Source: Bigelowiella natans CCMP2755 (Eukaryota; Cercozoa; Chlorarachniophyceae). From it: a stretch of DNA of 52,864 nucleotides. How positions within the stretch are numbered: the stretch's first letter is position 1; each line of letters starts with the position of its first letter. The stretch spans positions 1 through 52,864 of the forward strand of contig ADNK01002210.1 of NCBI GenBank assembly GCA_000320545.1. The letters are read 5' to 3'. Below, one piece after another: positions 13,200 through 27,828 of the stretch. Under the pieces are notes generated by a model. That model worked only from the letters and a program-made list of their open reading frames with translations. It did no database searches and was not told the origin of the DNA. The translations under genes were made by a program, and so were the position numbers.

Positions 13200-15696
13200 T
13201 TACTACTACTCACCTAAACGTCATGACGTTGATGCAACCTGCTACCATGCGGGAACTTACAGCTACAACCTGTGTCGTGTGTCACCAAAAAAATATATTG
13301 ATGACGATGATGATGGTGGTGGTAATAATGAGCTGCAGGAACTTACAGCTACAACCTGTGTCGTGTGTCACCGAAAACATATATTGATGACGATGATGAT
13401 GGTGGTGGTGATAATGAGCGTAGCAGTGTTTGGTGTAACAAGGTAGAGCAAAAGCAGGAACCCAGACACGAAGTGAAATAAATCCTCCATCATTACATAA
13501 GGAAACTACTACTACTTCTACTACTGCTAAATCCCATTATTGAATTGTAAGCACTCGTATCATTATCTCCAATTGACGACAAATACGCACATAATGACTC
13601 AAAGATGATGTAACCATAATTCTTTCCCATAATGGATGACGTGCAACCTTGTATTGCTGATGGTGCTGCTGCTGCTTTGCGGTAGTACTTCCATGATTTG
13701 GACCACTATCAACTGAAAGAAGAGAGGATCTCATCCAAAAATATACCAAATATAAAACTATGAAATGTATTTTTATGGATATGAATATACGAATATTGTA
13801 TGGCTGCGTGATAACCGCAGGTGGTTGCTTGATTGCGTGATTTTGTGATGTACTATGTGCTAAGAAACCTCTTGTGGTCGAAGTAGTATTCCGGCCTCCA
13901 CATGGTATTAAGATGTAATGTGTACCTTATAGCACAATAATAATTAATATTATTTGTGTGCTCATTGCATCCGCTACTTATTAATTACTGCAAGTTATCA
14001 TTGCTATTTTATTATTATTATTATTATTATTATTATCATGGTAAACGTTTATCTTATTTGTCTTTATATCACCGTCACCACTGATACTACTACTATTACC
14101 ACTACTAGTACTAGCACTAGTACCGTAATTCCCATCTATTGTAAAGCCATTGGACCAGTGATTAGCATCCAAAGATACCTCCACCTCCCATACGCCGGCC
14201 CTCCCGTTTTCCCAATGAAAGTCCCAAAATCCATGCTTTGGAATGGTATTGCTTCCTCCTCCCTTCTCTTGCTCACTTATATTTAGCCGATGATGCTGGT
14301 GATGATGCTCATTCTTAGTAGTAGGCGAAGCAGTAGTAGTGGTAGTGGTAGTAGTAGTAGAAGTAGCTTTTATATTTTTAAAGCAGTTCTCCTCCACATC
14401 TTCAAATCCACCATTGTTTACTGCTGCTGATGATGAAGATGATGATGCCCTCTGTGCTGCAGGCAAACGGAAATACTTCATGCTTTTGCACGATTCTCCT
14501 CTGCCCCCTCTACTCTCACCACCCATTATCATTCTTGAATCTGATTGACGGAGATAGAGCGACGTAATCGAGCTGGTACTATGTCGTCCGATCGAGTTGA
14601 CAAGAACAAACTTTGGTAAAAAACGAATTATTTTTGTTCGGAAAAAACGGCCCGGAGCCCCATCCACGAGAATGTTTATTGGCAGTGCGTTGTTGTATTC
14701 CTTGATGTTGTTGTCATTGTCGTTAGCAGCAGAGTTAAGCTGCTGCTTCTCAATTAAGGTCTGTGTTACAGCATCCATAGAAAGATCCACTACGATAGGC
14801 TCGCTCCAAAGGATTCTTGATCCCTCATGGAACACGCATACTTCAAGTTGCTGTTGTTGTTGTTGCTGCTGCTGCTGCTGCTGCCCCGTAATGCCTTCCT
14901 TGTTATTGCTTGAAGAAGATGCAGAAGCAAAGCTAATTGGTGCGAATTCCAACATAATCTGATCGTTGTCGCCTTCATGTCCAGGATATGCTACTGTCTC
15001 TCTCATATCACCATTACTTGCCCTTCTGTTCTTATTCTCCTCATCAGTCTCTTCTTCTCCTTCTTCTTCCTCTTCTTCTTCTTCATTTTCCTCCTTCAAT
15101 CCACGATAGTAATAATTCGTCTCAATACTATCTGAAGGATTCAAATGGTATGAGCAGCTCGCAGCTGGGGTCCGAATGCGTAGTGTTGTCCTCTGGAAGT
15201 GGTTCGTCACCCAGAATTTTGCATATAGAACGATGTGCACTTCTGCCTCCTTCCTAGTAGTATTGTTGTTGCTGTTGTTGTCGTTGGTATGCTGAATCGC
15301 CTCCGCCAAAACATAGTTGTCAAAGTCAATCTCATGCGTAGAAGTCACTCTTGTTGTTTTCTTGTTGCTAAAATTTTGTCCGGAGTTCCCGGAGTGTGGT
15401 GGGCGATCGTTATCGTTCTCACGATGATGTCGGTTTGAATTTGTTATCACTGCTGATTCTCCGCCGCGTCGAGAAGGAGATCGGACAACACGTGTGAAAG
15501 CAGAGCGACTACTACTACTACTTCTACTACTACGGGAGAAGCCATTGTCTCCTTCACCTGCTACCCTTAGATTAATCCTCCTAGCAAAGGCGTCATCATC
15601 GTCTTGAAGTAGTGCTTGTTGTTGCTGCTTCTCCTCCCCTTCACCATCCCCCTCTTTTTCTTGGTGGTGGTGCTGCTGTGATTGAGTTGCATGGTG

Positions 15697-15730
<34 letters not shown>

Positions 15731-17827
15731 GAGGGGTCTTGCCTTGCTCCAAGAAGTTTGATATCTAAAATCGATACTGGGTCAGACCATTCATAGTCGG
15801 GAAGCTTAATGCGGAGAAACGAGCGGTCTCTCGTCTTTGGATCCATATAATGGTCCCGCTTCTCACCTCTTCCCAGTGAGAACACACGGTGCTTTGACTT
15901 GTCAGGGGGATATTGCAGTATCATGTAATCCACCGTGGAAAACAAGAGATTCTCCACCTTTAGCGGTACGGCAAAGGTGAAAGTTCGTAAAAGATTCGCC
16001 CCTAACCCTACTGTTCTTTCTACAGCTTTGTCTATTACTACTCCTTCGAGGATGTGGGGTTGTTGTGCGGCTGCTGACATCCTTCTCCTCATCCTGGTGA
16101 TCTTGGTGTCTGTTATAGTTGTTGCATCGTATTCTTCTTCCGCTCCTTCAGCAATGCAGGTGTTCACGGTTGTGATAACCTGAAGTACCAAAGGACTTTC
16201 AGCTTCTACTCTCCCTGCTGCTGCTGCTGCCATTTCTTCTTTTTGCTGGTGCAGTTTTGACGAAGAAGCAGCAGCAGCATGTGAACCTCCTAGTTTGTTG
16301 CTAGCCCTCTCCTGCATGTCATTGTCATCGATTTGTTCATCGTACAAATTGGGGCGAGTAGTAGCAGGAGGGATCGTGTATGTAAAGCTCTCTGTCAGAT
16401 TTGCAGTAAAGGCATCGGGGAAAAAGCTACTTCCGTATTCATACAAATTAGCTTCAGACTGCTGTAGCGCAGGAGGTATTGAAAGGGCAGATTCTATAGC
16501 ACTCAGCTCACGATGTGCCTCTCGAAGCTCATGAGCCATCTGTCGCGGAATTGCACGCACCCAAACTTGTCCAGAATCAGAAATTTGGAACGGCATAAAC
16601 ACTCGCGAATTCGGGTGCACGATAAATCTCAATTCGCCGTTGTTAGTAGTGTCCCTACTGCTACTACTGCGCCCAAAACCAAATGCTCTTACGCTGGATC
16701 TTCGTCGTCGATGATGATAATGATGATTAGGATGATTAGGATGATTACGAGGGCTCTTTGTTTTCCAAGAAACAGGAGCATTTGGTGATACACTATCATC
16801 GTCGTTGTCATTATTACCATGTTTACTATGCTTGTGAAGTCCATCATTGTCCGCAATTTTAGCATGACTATTTCTCCCAAACAGTAGCTGGTTATTATCG
16901 TCCTGTCGTTCGTGGTGAGACGACATCAAGATGTGTGATAGGGTGCTTGCTCGCCTGATTTTCCCTCTTTTTTTAGTATGTGGCTTAAAGCGCGGCGGTG
17001 GGCTTTTGCTCATCATATTCTGTGTCGTAGTTGTCGCCTTTTCCGAGGTTGAATGCACCTCTTCTTCGAAACCATCATCGTCATCATTATCATTATTACC
17101 ATCATCGTATTTTTGTTCTCCTTCTACTCCGTCTTTTACACCTATTTGTTCTAATTCTGCATCATGAGGATCACCGTTGGCATGTTGGTAGTCGTACTCT
17201 TGCTGCCGCTGCTGCTGATGGTGTTGATGATTATTATACTCATTTTTGTGTTGTTCGTTCCAATATTCCTCCTCCTCCTGCTGCTGCTGCTGCCCTGTCA
17301 TTCCTCCCGCTGCTCCTTCAACTGCTTCTCGGTGTGACAATTTTGATTTGAGATGAAGCAGAGTAGTATTGTTGTTTACAGCAGTAGTATTGTTGATTGA
17401 AGTTCGGGATGTTTTCATCATAGAGCGACCAATGACCAATGACGATGAGCACAACACATCCAACACTAGAGATGTATTATTAACCAACTCCACACATGAC
17501 GAAACAGTCGCTACACACCGTCCATGGTCGCATTCAACGGCGCATAGCATCGAATATACATTTGCTACATGTCTTTTTGTCTGGACAACATGATAAACAC
17601 GTTTACCCTCCGTGTGTACGTCTATTTTGCCAACAACATGAAATCCCATCAGCTGCAGGTCGATTGTGGGAATCTCCCCTTCACCTGAAGAATCATAATA
17701 AATCTGAAACTGAGGAATTTCTAGCGCCTGCTCCGCGCCATTTTGAACTGTGAAGCATTCTCCCTTAGAATTCCAATAACGCAGCCTTGCACCGGTCATG
17801 TTCCGCAGCCAGTATCGACGACATGAC

Positions 17828-17858
<31 letters not shown>

Positions 17859-18434
17859 CTGTCACCTCTCTTCGTCGTTGATTTTTGGGGCCAAAAGATT
17901 CGAACGTTCCACCATTGTCACTCTCTCCTGCGCCAATAGTAGCACCATGTCCTCCCCCCCCCCCCCAAGATGCTCCGTTGTGTGTTTGGATGCGAATTTG
18001 GTCGACAACTATGAGCATATTTTGCAACATCGTGGAGCTGTAGTTTACTGTCAACCTCTCTAGAAACCGCACACTAACTTCGATCGCGCCGTTAGAGGTA
18101 GTTTTGTAGAAGTAGGGGTCAAGTGTACTGCTGCTAGAGAACGCCTCCCATAAAGCAAATCCAATACTCGGTGGGGGCTGTACATTTTCTGGGGAAGAAG
18201 TGAACCAACGACGCACAACTTCGACATTAGCAGTGCATGGCTCTACTAGCAGCTTCCAAATATTATGTTGCCAATCAAAATGTTCCATACTTATTTGCGA
18301 ATTCCATTTCGTCTTTATAACGTTCGAATAAGCCATATTCATCTCGTCTCCGCTATAATCATGCCCATGATCATGATCATGATCGAAGTAGTGAATCTCC
18401 TTGTTTCTATCATCGGCATTGTTAGGGACGATTG

Positions 18435-18467
<33 letters not shown>

Positions 18468-19016
18468 CATCCTCACCATTCTGCCCATTAGTAATCTGCG
18501 TAGTAATCTGGAAAGAATTAAAGATTAGGCGCAACCTTGGCAATGAGTCCCTGAGCAAACTATCGACTAAAGTAACCCTTAGCCGTGGAAGCTGTAAAAT
18601 GAAGGACAACGTGCTTCTACAACTGCGCCAGAATGAATCGAAGAATAATGGTTCAAGATGGTCTTTATCACTGATATACCAATATTTATAGATGTTTTTA
18701 TCGTCATTGGTCTCTCCATAGTCTTCTTCGTCGTAATTCTCGTCGCCATGTTCGTCGTTGTCATCATCGTTATTATCCTCCTCAACAACACACCCATCTC
18801 TTTTGTACTTTTCTGCACCATTTGTTGAAGTTGCTGGGTGTAATGTAAGATATAAGAAGAAAGAGAAGAAGACGAAGAAGAAGAAGAAGAAGAAGAAGAA
18901 GAAGAAGGAAGAAAAGACCGATTAATAAAATGTATTTTCTGATGCAGTGATTCAACCCAAATCCAAAAATACACCATCACGAATATTCGGCTTCCATAGC
19001 CATTAAGTGTGATTGT

Positions 19017-19049
<33 letters not shown>

Positions 19050-21539
19050 CACCATAACAAACATCATCGGCACTGTTATCATTGTATCGAGTAGGAGCAT
19101 TGCGCATAATCGATGATGATGTCAATAGGACGTGCGCTCGCTTACTTCGTGATGCTAGAAGTGATGCTTTTCCGCCGTCGCTATCGTTATCATCATCATC
19201 ATCATCATCATCATCATTATCACCATCACCATATTTACCGGTATGTCTTTGAATCATAAGCAGAAGTAAATATAGCAGGGAGAAATCTGGGACTGTCTTG
19301 GCCTCAGCAGCAGCATACTCTCCTCCTCCTCCTCCTCTGTTGTTGTCCTCCTGTTCCAGGCGCCATTCACAACGCTTGGAATAATAGCGAGCGGAAAATT
19401 TCGAAAGGCGGAGCGAATGCCGTACGGCGGGAGAATCATGTTGATACTCCCAAAATTGTAAAGGAAGAGGAATGATGGATTCATAGTAGTAGTATTTATT
19501 ATTATCTCGTTGCTGCTTTTTGTCGTCGTAAAAGTGATGACGACGATAATGATGATGATGATGATGATTACTAAATCTTCCTTGTTGTGGCATAGAGGAT
19601 GATGATGATGATGATAATGATGATGGTGATGTCAAGCTGAATCCTGATCGTGATACTACGTCGAATCTTGCGTAGTTCGCACTCACTTTAAGGTCATAAT
19701 TAAAGGAAGAAGAGGATGATGATGGTGGTGACGATGATGATAAATTAGAGCTTCTGGGATTGAGCGAGGGAGTGAACTCGAGCGTTTGCGAAGAAACCAC
19801 ACGGAGACCTGCGGTAGTCCTCGTCGTCGTTGTTTTTAATCCTTGACCTCTCCCTGTGCTGCCACCACCCCCGCTGCCTCTAGTTCCAAATCGTGGAAGT
19901 GGGATGCGAATGTCCGCCTCTATTAACTTAATCTTCCAATTTTCCTCTCGAACCACCCGTTGATATTGTTGTTGTTGTTGTTGTTGTTTCGGTATTAGTA
20001 CATTGGAGGATGGACATGGGTTATTGGGTGATAATAACTGTAATAATAGTGCTCCTAGTGATGATGAAAGCCTTCTGGGTGTTGTAGTCGTTTCCCCCAT
20101 TGCTTCCTCTTTCTCCTTTGCTTTCAATCCCCCCCTCTTCAACGTACTTTTTTTCTCCTCTCTAAAGCTCCACTTCTTCCTCTTTTTTTCATCATTACTA
20201 CTACCATCGTCACCATGATCTCTCTTTCCTTCACCTTCCTCCTCCTCCTCTTCCTCTTCCCGATAGTATCTGTCTTGTCCTTCTGTATTATCTGTGCCTC
20301 CTGCCTTCGATGATAACAGTAACATCAATAGATTCTGTACCCAATCCTGAAAGAGGAGCTTCCTTCTTCTCCTAATTTTTCTGACTGTCGGTCTCCCTTC
20401 CCTCCTTCTAGATCTCGATGAGGAAGAGGGCGCTGCTACCACTGCTGCTGGTGCTGTTGTTGTTGCAATGTTGTTCCATTCTAACGGTAGAGCACACAAC
20501 TGCTCCAAGACATTCACATCAACCACCAAGTGTCGAATGGTAACCTCGCCGTGAATATCATGGAAAAGTATGTTATTACTTTCCTGCTGCTCTTCAACTG
20601 CTGGATCGTGATGTAGTGAGGAAATCAAGGTGGAGTTTAGGCCAGTAGTAGTTGTAGTAGTAGTAGTAGTAGCAGCAGCAGCGCTAGTAGGAGTAGTAGG
20701 AGTAGTAGTAGTAGTAGTAGTAGTAGTTCCAGGAGTTAATAGTAAAGCAAACTCGATATTTGGTGCTGCAGATTGCCTATTGTGATGACAATAATGAAGA
20801 AGAAGAAGAAGAAGATGATGATGATGATGGTAATGGAATTTCGAAAAACATAGAAGAAAAATGCTTTAAGGAGGCAGGAATATATATATTTTTATTTAAA
20901 GAAAGAGAGATGTCAAAGTCAAGCTTCATGATTAAGGTAAAGGGCAAAGGAGGAGATTCCTATAATATGTTACTGTCTATATTTTCTGTGTGGTATTCTT
21001 TATATAATACGTGTTGACGAATGTTATTTTGTTTGTTATCCTCGTCTTTGCTGATTCTCCTTCATTTTGGTAGAATACCGTTGTCGCCTGCTACTGCTTT
21101 GCTGCGACGATTTTCTAGCTGTTTTTGCTTTTGTTTCTGTAAAAGAGGAGGAAGTTGTGTATCAGAGAGAGGGAGGGTAGATAAGATATTGATGCGATGA
21201 AAGATACACATAAGCCACGCATATAAACTACAATCATTACTACCATTGCATATACGCTTTACTGGTGTATTATTGTCTATACCTGCTGCTGGTGGATGCT
21301 GTATCAGCCGAATGGAGCGCAGCTTGTTCGTGGCTGGGCATCGATAACCAAGTTGTAGCGATGTGGTAAATCCTAACAGGAAGGAGAGAAGGAAGAAAGG
21401 AATGAAGGAATGATCCCATAATAGCCGAACAACCGAACAGCAGAGCAACAAACGAAAGCCGTGTGTGGAAATTAGAAGTAAAGCCTGTTGTAAGTGCTAT
21501 GCCTTGTAGTGGTAGTAGAAGTAGTAGTTGTAGTAGTAA

Positions 21540-21572
<33 letters not shown>

Positions 21573-24500
21573 CAATGTCGATTCATTTATATCTTTGCAA
21601 AGCTTCTAGCCCCACGAAAAGCAACATACATGCAAACTATGGACCTTTCAACTCAAATCCAGACAGATGTTTTCCCAACGGTTCGAAATCTGTTTTTCGT
21701 ACGATTTGTTCTTATTTTTTCGGTTGCAGCTATAGTAGCAGTAATAGTAGAAGAAGTATTACCCGCCCTATGATGTTCAGAGCCAAAGGTTACGCGAAAA
21801 TTGTCACTTATTGTTTTCAGTAGTGGTTCTTTGGATATTCTTGCACTTTTTGGATAGCCTGCTGTAATGTATTTCACACTGTAAAAGATTTGTATCTTTT
21901 TTCAATCAATTAAAACCCTTCTTCTACTCTCTTCACGTCGCTGCAATGTGGCACTGTACTATCGGTTGATTGTCCACCGTGAAAAATAGAATAGTTTTTT
22001 AACCCTGGCTTACTACTTCTCAATTATTTGGAATAATGAGAGACAATAACACCATGATAGACTTAGTATCTATACCTCTTCGAGAAGAATGGAACAACCG
22101 AATTTCTAGTGACTGTGGTAAGTAGAAGGGAGTATTAGAGCTGCTATCCCCATAATATTTTAACGGTAATGATGATGACGACGATGATGATGATGATGAT
22201 GACTAAATATATTACATCTGGTTCTCTTCTATGTCTTGTATTACAAATTTATACAATATATGTTTTGGAACATCCATGCCTGTACACATTGCAAAATACC
22301 TTCGCCTCCAACTCAAATTTCCATCCCTTCATGTTGCTGTGTACTACTTTTGTCTTTTGAAATTCTCCAGCCCTCCAGCCATCCTTTTGCTCCCCCCCCC
22401 CTTTATTCCTTTTAACTATATTTCTCTTCTTTTCCATCATCGTCATCATCATCATCATCCAACGGCGGCGCTGCAATGCGTATTCCTCGAGAATGTCCGT
22501 GGTGATAGATATCACCAGCCCCGACAATGCACTCACCCGAATCGTATCCATATTCTAACAATAGCAGTGTTAGTAGTAATTATTATTTATTACAACAAAA
22601 ACATAAGGACAGCAGAGGTAGAAGCAGTAGGATGAAGAGGAATAGTAGGAAGAGGAGGAATGTACTAGTTAAATATTTTCTCTGGAACTTCTCACCTTCT
22701 CATGCGGAGAATATCTACAAATTTCATCATCATCATCATCATCATATCATCATCATCATGATCATCCAGCAGCAGCACCTTTCCATCAGCAAGGATAATG
22801 GACATCCTAGTCGCAGGAAGAATGTTAAAGATTGGTTCAGGGTGCTTCTTGAATCCCCCCTCGGCATCTTCGTCGTTCCAAGTGGTAGTAGTAGGTTCCT
22901 TGGTACTTCTTTTGTCGTCATCGTCCTTGGACACAGAGAGTGATAATAAACAAGAGACTTGCATTTCCCTTGATGTTGGCGCTTTGAACAGATGAAAGAT
23001 ATCTGGTACCTCGGCGTCATGGATCCGTAGCATTAGCACCTATTTTAGCAGTGTAGTAGTAGTAGTAGTAGTAGTAGTCGTTGTAGTGGTACGAGATGAC
23101 AATGATAATGATGAGGAATACGAAGAAGAAAGCAGACCGTAGCACACATAAACAGAGAGTATTAAATCATGATTGTACAATGCCATGACTTACCGACGGA
23201 CTCTGGGCAGCGCTGAAACTTCCAGTATCATCATTATCCTTCTCATCATCCTCATCTTTTATATTATTTAGAGCACGTCGTCGCCGTCGTCGTCTTCGTC
23301 GTTTTTCTCTTGTGCTGTTGTGCTGCCCATGGACGATATGCTCAGGATGATCAGTTTGGTGCCTCGCATCATCGGCTTCATCATCATCAGCAGCAGCAGC
23401 AGCAGCGGTACCATCTTCGTCATCATCATCGCTTTGGTCGTCGACATCATCGTCGTCTCCAATATAGTTGTTATCTTGATCAACACAATAATTCTTCTTG
23501 TCGTCATAGGAAAATGAGGGTGGACTTATATTGATATCGCAGTCTTCTAGGCGACAATGTACCGTAGGAGCTAAATTCCTGTCAAATTAGCGAGATGTGA
23601 TGTCAGGTAAAAGGTAATGATTCACTATGGGTGGTGGTGATGATGATGACGACGACGTATAAGATGATGGAGAACATAGCGGTATTGAAAAAGAATAAGT
23701 AATTAGGCTACTATTTTAACAGCAATAGTAGTAATAGTAGTAGACGCAGTAGCAGTGATAGTAGTAGCTTATCATCGGTCTTATTCAATCAAATCGCTAT
23801 TACTGCGACTGCTTATTTTTCTAAGCAACATAGATGAAAAATCATAACTTGAAATAGTAAAAGAACCTGAGTGCTCTAACGAAGCTTTTCGCGTTCATTT
23901 CTTGTCGCATTTGGTCCTTGCTACTACTCCTCCTACTACCGCTACTATAATCCCTACTGCGGCCTAAAAACGATGGGAATATAGCTGCTAATGGAGTCAA
24001 AAACGGAAGGGCCTTTGCATCCTGAATCTGGAGATTTCGCACAACTGCGCGACTGCTGGTTGTGCCATAGAATTCAATGAATAAAGAGGGTAGCCGCTGT
24101 GCTCGATAGCTGCCTCTGTCTCGGTTATTTTTTTTGCTCGCAATATTCCGTGATGCAGCGTAGATAGACGGTTGTGAGAGCGGCGGTACTGTATGTAGTA
24201 ACACATTTGAGTTTATGTAAGAAAGAGAAGATTGAGGACGATAGAACCAATTTATGAAATGACGCATTATTTTTACCAGGATTTGAGATTCCGAAAGAAT
24301 TCGAAGTATTATCAGAAGGATAAGGAGGGTTTTCGCCTCCTGTAATTTTCAAGCTGTCAACTGTCGCAGTGATCTTTCCCTCGGGGTGAAGTAGCTCCAT
24401 GGTACACCAGAAGAAATCAGCGCTCACTGGAATAATTGCATTTCGCAGCGACGACCGATTTTTATTTTCCATTTCCTTCTTGTCAACATAGTAGTCCTCC

Positions 24501-27500
24501 TTGTTATTGTTCTCTTCTTCTTCGTTTGTGATTGCAATGTTGTTGTCATTACTGCTGCGTCTAGAGACGCCCTCTCTATTGAAACCGGCATTGCTATTAT
24601 CAAGGTCCGCATTGAGCATACGAACATGCTTGCAAGACATTATCCATTTGCGTTGTTCCTTTTTCGGAATAGTAGCAGTTTCCATCATCATCTTCTTCTT
24701 CCTACTTATCACTTGCCGTCTCATTCTTCGGTCCCATAAGGTGCTATTACTATTATTTTTTTCAATCGTGGGGGTGTAAGAGGATGAAATTTGCGTGGAG
24801 TAGTCACGGTGGTGGTGGTGGTCTCCGTAACCTCGATCCTCTGCATTATTTGTAGTATCATTGGGACGACTAATATCATGATCGGAATGTGGCCATCCTG
24901 GCAGTGCAATCTTGAGAGCATTGAGAGCTACTCGTAATCTTTCAATTGATACAATACCTGCAACTCCGGGATAAAACTCGGCATAGTTTGCCATGAAAGC
25001 GATATCGTCTGCCTCATTGATATCGATATCAATCAACTCATGGATTTGTGCTACGGGGAATCTGAACGGGGTAATTATGCTGATAGTGACGAAGATGATG
25101 ATGAAGATAAAGATGATGATGATGATGATGATGATGATGATAATCTAGATACATGTGATTTGTAGGATGGTGATGACTGTGATTATGATTATGATCATGA
25201 TCATGATGATAATAATGATAACAGCTATATCATTATAGTCCCATATGCAGCAGGATCTACCTCCTGTATTTTGGTGGTACTTCTTCCATTTTCTTCGCTG
25301 CTTTCTTCTTATCCTCCTCCTTCTTCTCTTGCTCCTTCTTTAGCATGAACAAAGCAACCAATTTCGTGCTAATATTGATTGCAGAAATTTTATGCATGTT
25401 GGAACTTGGGTAAACCATGTTTAGTCTTACTCCAAGGGGAAAATCAAGGACCAGAGGGTCTTTCAATCCTACATAAACAGTAATGATATGGATATGTGTC
25501 GTGATGATAATCCTGATGAGGACGATGATAATTGTAAGGGTGTGATGGCGATGAAGGTTTTTCTGTCGTCATTAAACACACAACATTCAAACTAGAATGT
25601 ACTTCGTCTATTCGTAGTACGTACCTTTGGGGATCATCATCATCTCCTCTGTGTTATCAAGCGTGGTGTGGTTGATTCTAGTGATATTTTTGCCGTTTTC
25701 CTTTCTTTCCTGCGATGTCTCCTTGTCCACTGCACTATCATCACCATCACCATATTCTTCTTCATTGCCATCATACTCTGGTCCTTCTTTTTCTTCGACT
25801 GAAGCCACACCGTCGTCGTCGTCATCACTCAAACGTGGTCCTAGGTGGTTATTATCCCCACGCCCTGCTATCATCACCTTTAATTGCCTGCAATTCAAGT
25901 ACGTGCTTACGCAACAAAGGGCTGATGATGCTGCCATATTCCGAGATTTGTTCGCAGCGGTAGTAACAGCAGTAGAAGTTGGTGGGCGTCGTTTTGTTTG
26001 TTCCCCCCCTTGATGCTGCTGGTGCCAAGGTTGCTGCTGCGGTCGTAGGTGATTATTCCTTCGAATTATACTATTAGCAGACGCTAAATCGTTATAATAA
26101 TCCATGGTCAAGGCACTAGCATGAACCCAGCTTGAGAGTCTTTGGAGACTCGCAGTATCTTGAGCACAAAATCGCGTGGTTTCAGTCTCAATAAGAAGAC
26201 CAATGTGCACGGGAAATCGATTCAACCAGGATGTTGCCAATGATAGCTCAGCATTTGAGGAGGAAGAGGAAGAGGAAGAGGTATAGGAAGTAGGTGAAGG
26301 AACAGCAGCAGGGGACCCCTTGCTGTCACTAGTAGTTGTTCGGCGACCTCTGCTTTCTCCTTCCTGCCGTAGATTGTTTCTTCTACTTCTTTGATGAGGA
26401 GGAGGAGGAGGAGGAGGGACATCTAGCAAGGGTTTTATGAAGATTGTAATGTGAATGATGATAATCATGATAATTATAACGATGATGATGATGATGATAA
26501 TGATGATAATGAATATGATGTTATTACTACTTCCCCCACCTTGTCCCTCCTCCTCCTTGATTCTGCATGTGAGTAGACCCGAAAGCTCGTTGTGTACAAT
26601 TAAGGGAATCCGTGCTATGTGTGTAATACAAGTGTGTGTGTGGGATGTGTGTGTGTATAAATAGATCTAAATAATATAATTATAATTTCATAATCATGAT
26701 CATCATATTATCATCGTTACCTTGATCATCATCATCATCATCATCATCATAATCATTACAACCACAGTTAATATCATCGTTGAAACTTAAGGTAGCATAT
26801 TTGTAGTTGCTTACAACCACAATTAATATCAAACGTCGTCGTCATTACAATCCTCTTCTTCATGGTATGATCATTAGGTGGTATGCGTGCTTAATTACAT
26901 CTTTCATTGCTGTCATCTCTGCCCCTTCTCCTCCTATATGAGAAGAATCTTCTTTTTTTTCTTGTTCTTCTCCTTATTCTAGGAAAACAATTTGTCTTGA
27001 CTTCGCGTAAGATATCAGTTTGTTCGTGAAAGTGAGCAGTGGAAGTGGAGGTAGGTGGCAGCACGTCTACTTCGATAACATTTCCTCGGATTCCAATCCT
27101 AACGTTGGTTGATTATTATCATTGTCATGATCCATTTTATTCCGTTCTCATTGCCATGATTATCATCATTATCATCATTTGTGTAAGGTAATGCAACAGA
27201 AAAACAACACAGAGATAAAGAAGACAAAATAGGTTTCAAGTCATTTTCAGGAAAGAATCAATCAAAGCCTTCATATTTGTCCTCCTCCTCCTCCTCCTCC
27301 CCCCCCCCCTACCCTTAGGTACATACATGGGCGAGTCTAAGAAGTAGGAGTGGGGTATTCTTTCTGTGTCGTCATCAATGGACGACGAAGAGGGGAAGGA
27401 GAAAGGGGGAAGGGGGGAGGATAAGTTGTAGTCGTCTTCCTCTTCTTCCCTTGCTGCTGCTGCTGGCCTCTGATAAATAGATATTATATACACAACGAGG

Positions 27501-27790
27501 AGAAAGAAAGAAGGCATTGGAATCAGTAAATAGTGTTCATCTTATCATCATGAAGAATCAATCAACAAATAATCGATATCGATTTCCATTCGTTTCTTCG
27601 CAATTTATCAAACAAACAAAGATCATGCACACCCCTGCCCGAACTAAATAATACCACAAAACATAAGAAACTGCAATGAATCATCATCATAATTTGTTCA
27701 ATGAATGGTAACGATTCATCTCTGCTGCAGGCAGGGACTACCTTTTTGAACTTGCCTTCTAGATTCTTCGGTCTGATAGTAAAATGGTGG

Positions 27791-27828
<38 letters not shown>

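Noticed and set aside
18579-19100. Separate Met-rich minus-strand open frame
   Set aside because: It is an out-of-frame reading of the intron between exons 19053 and 18812 and the start of the 4.7-kb exon.
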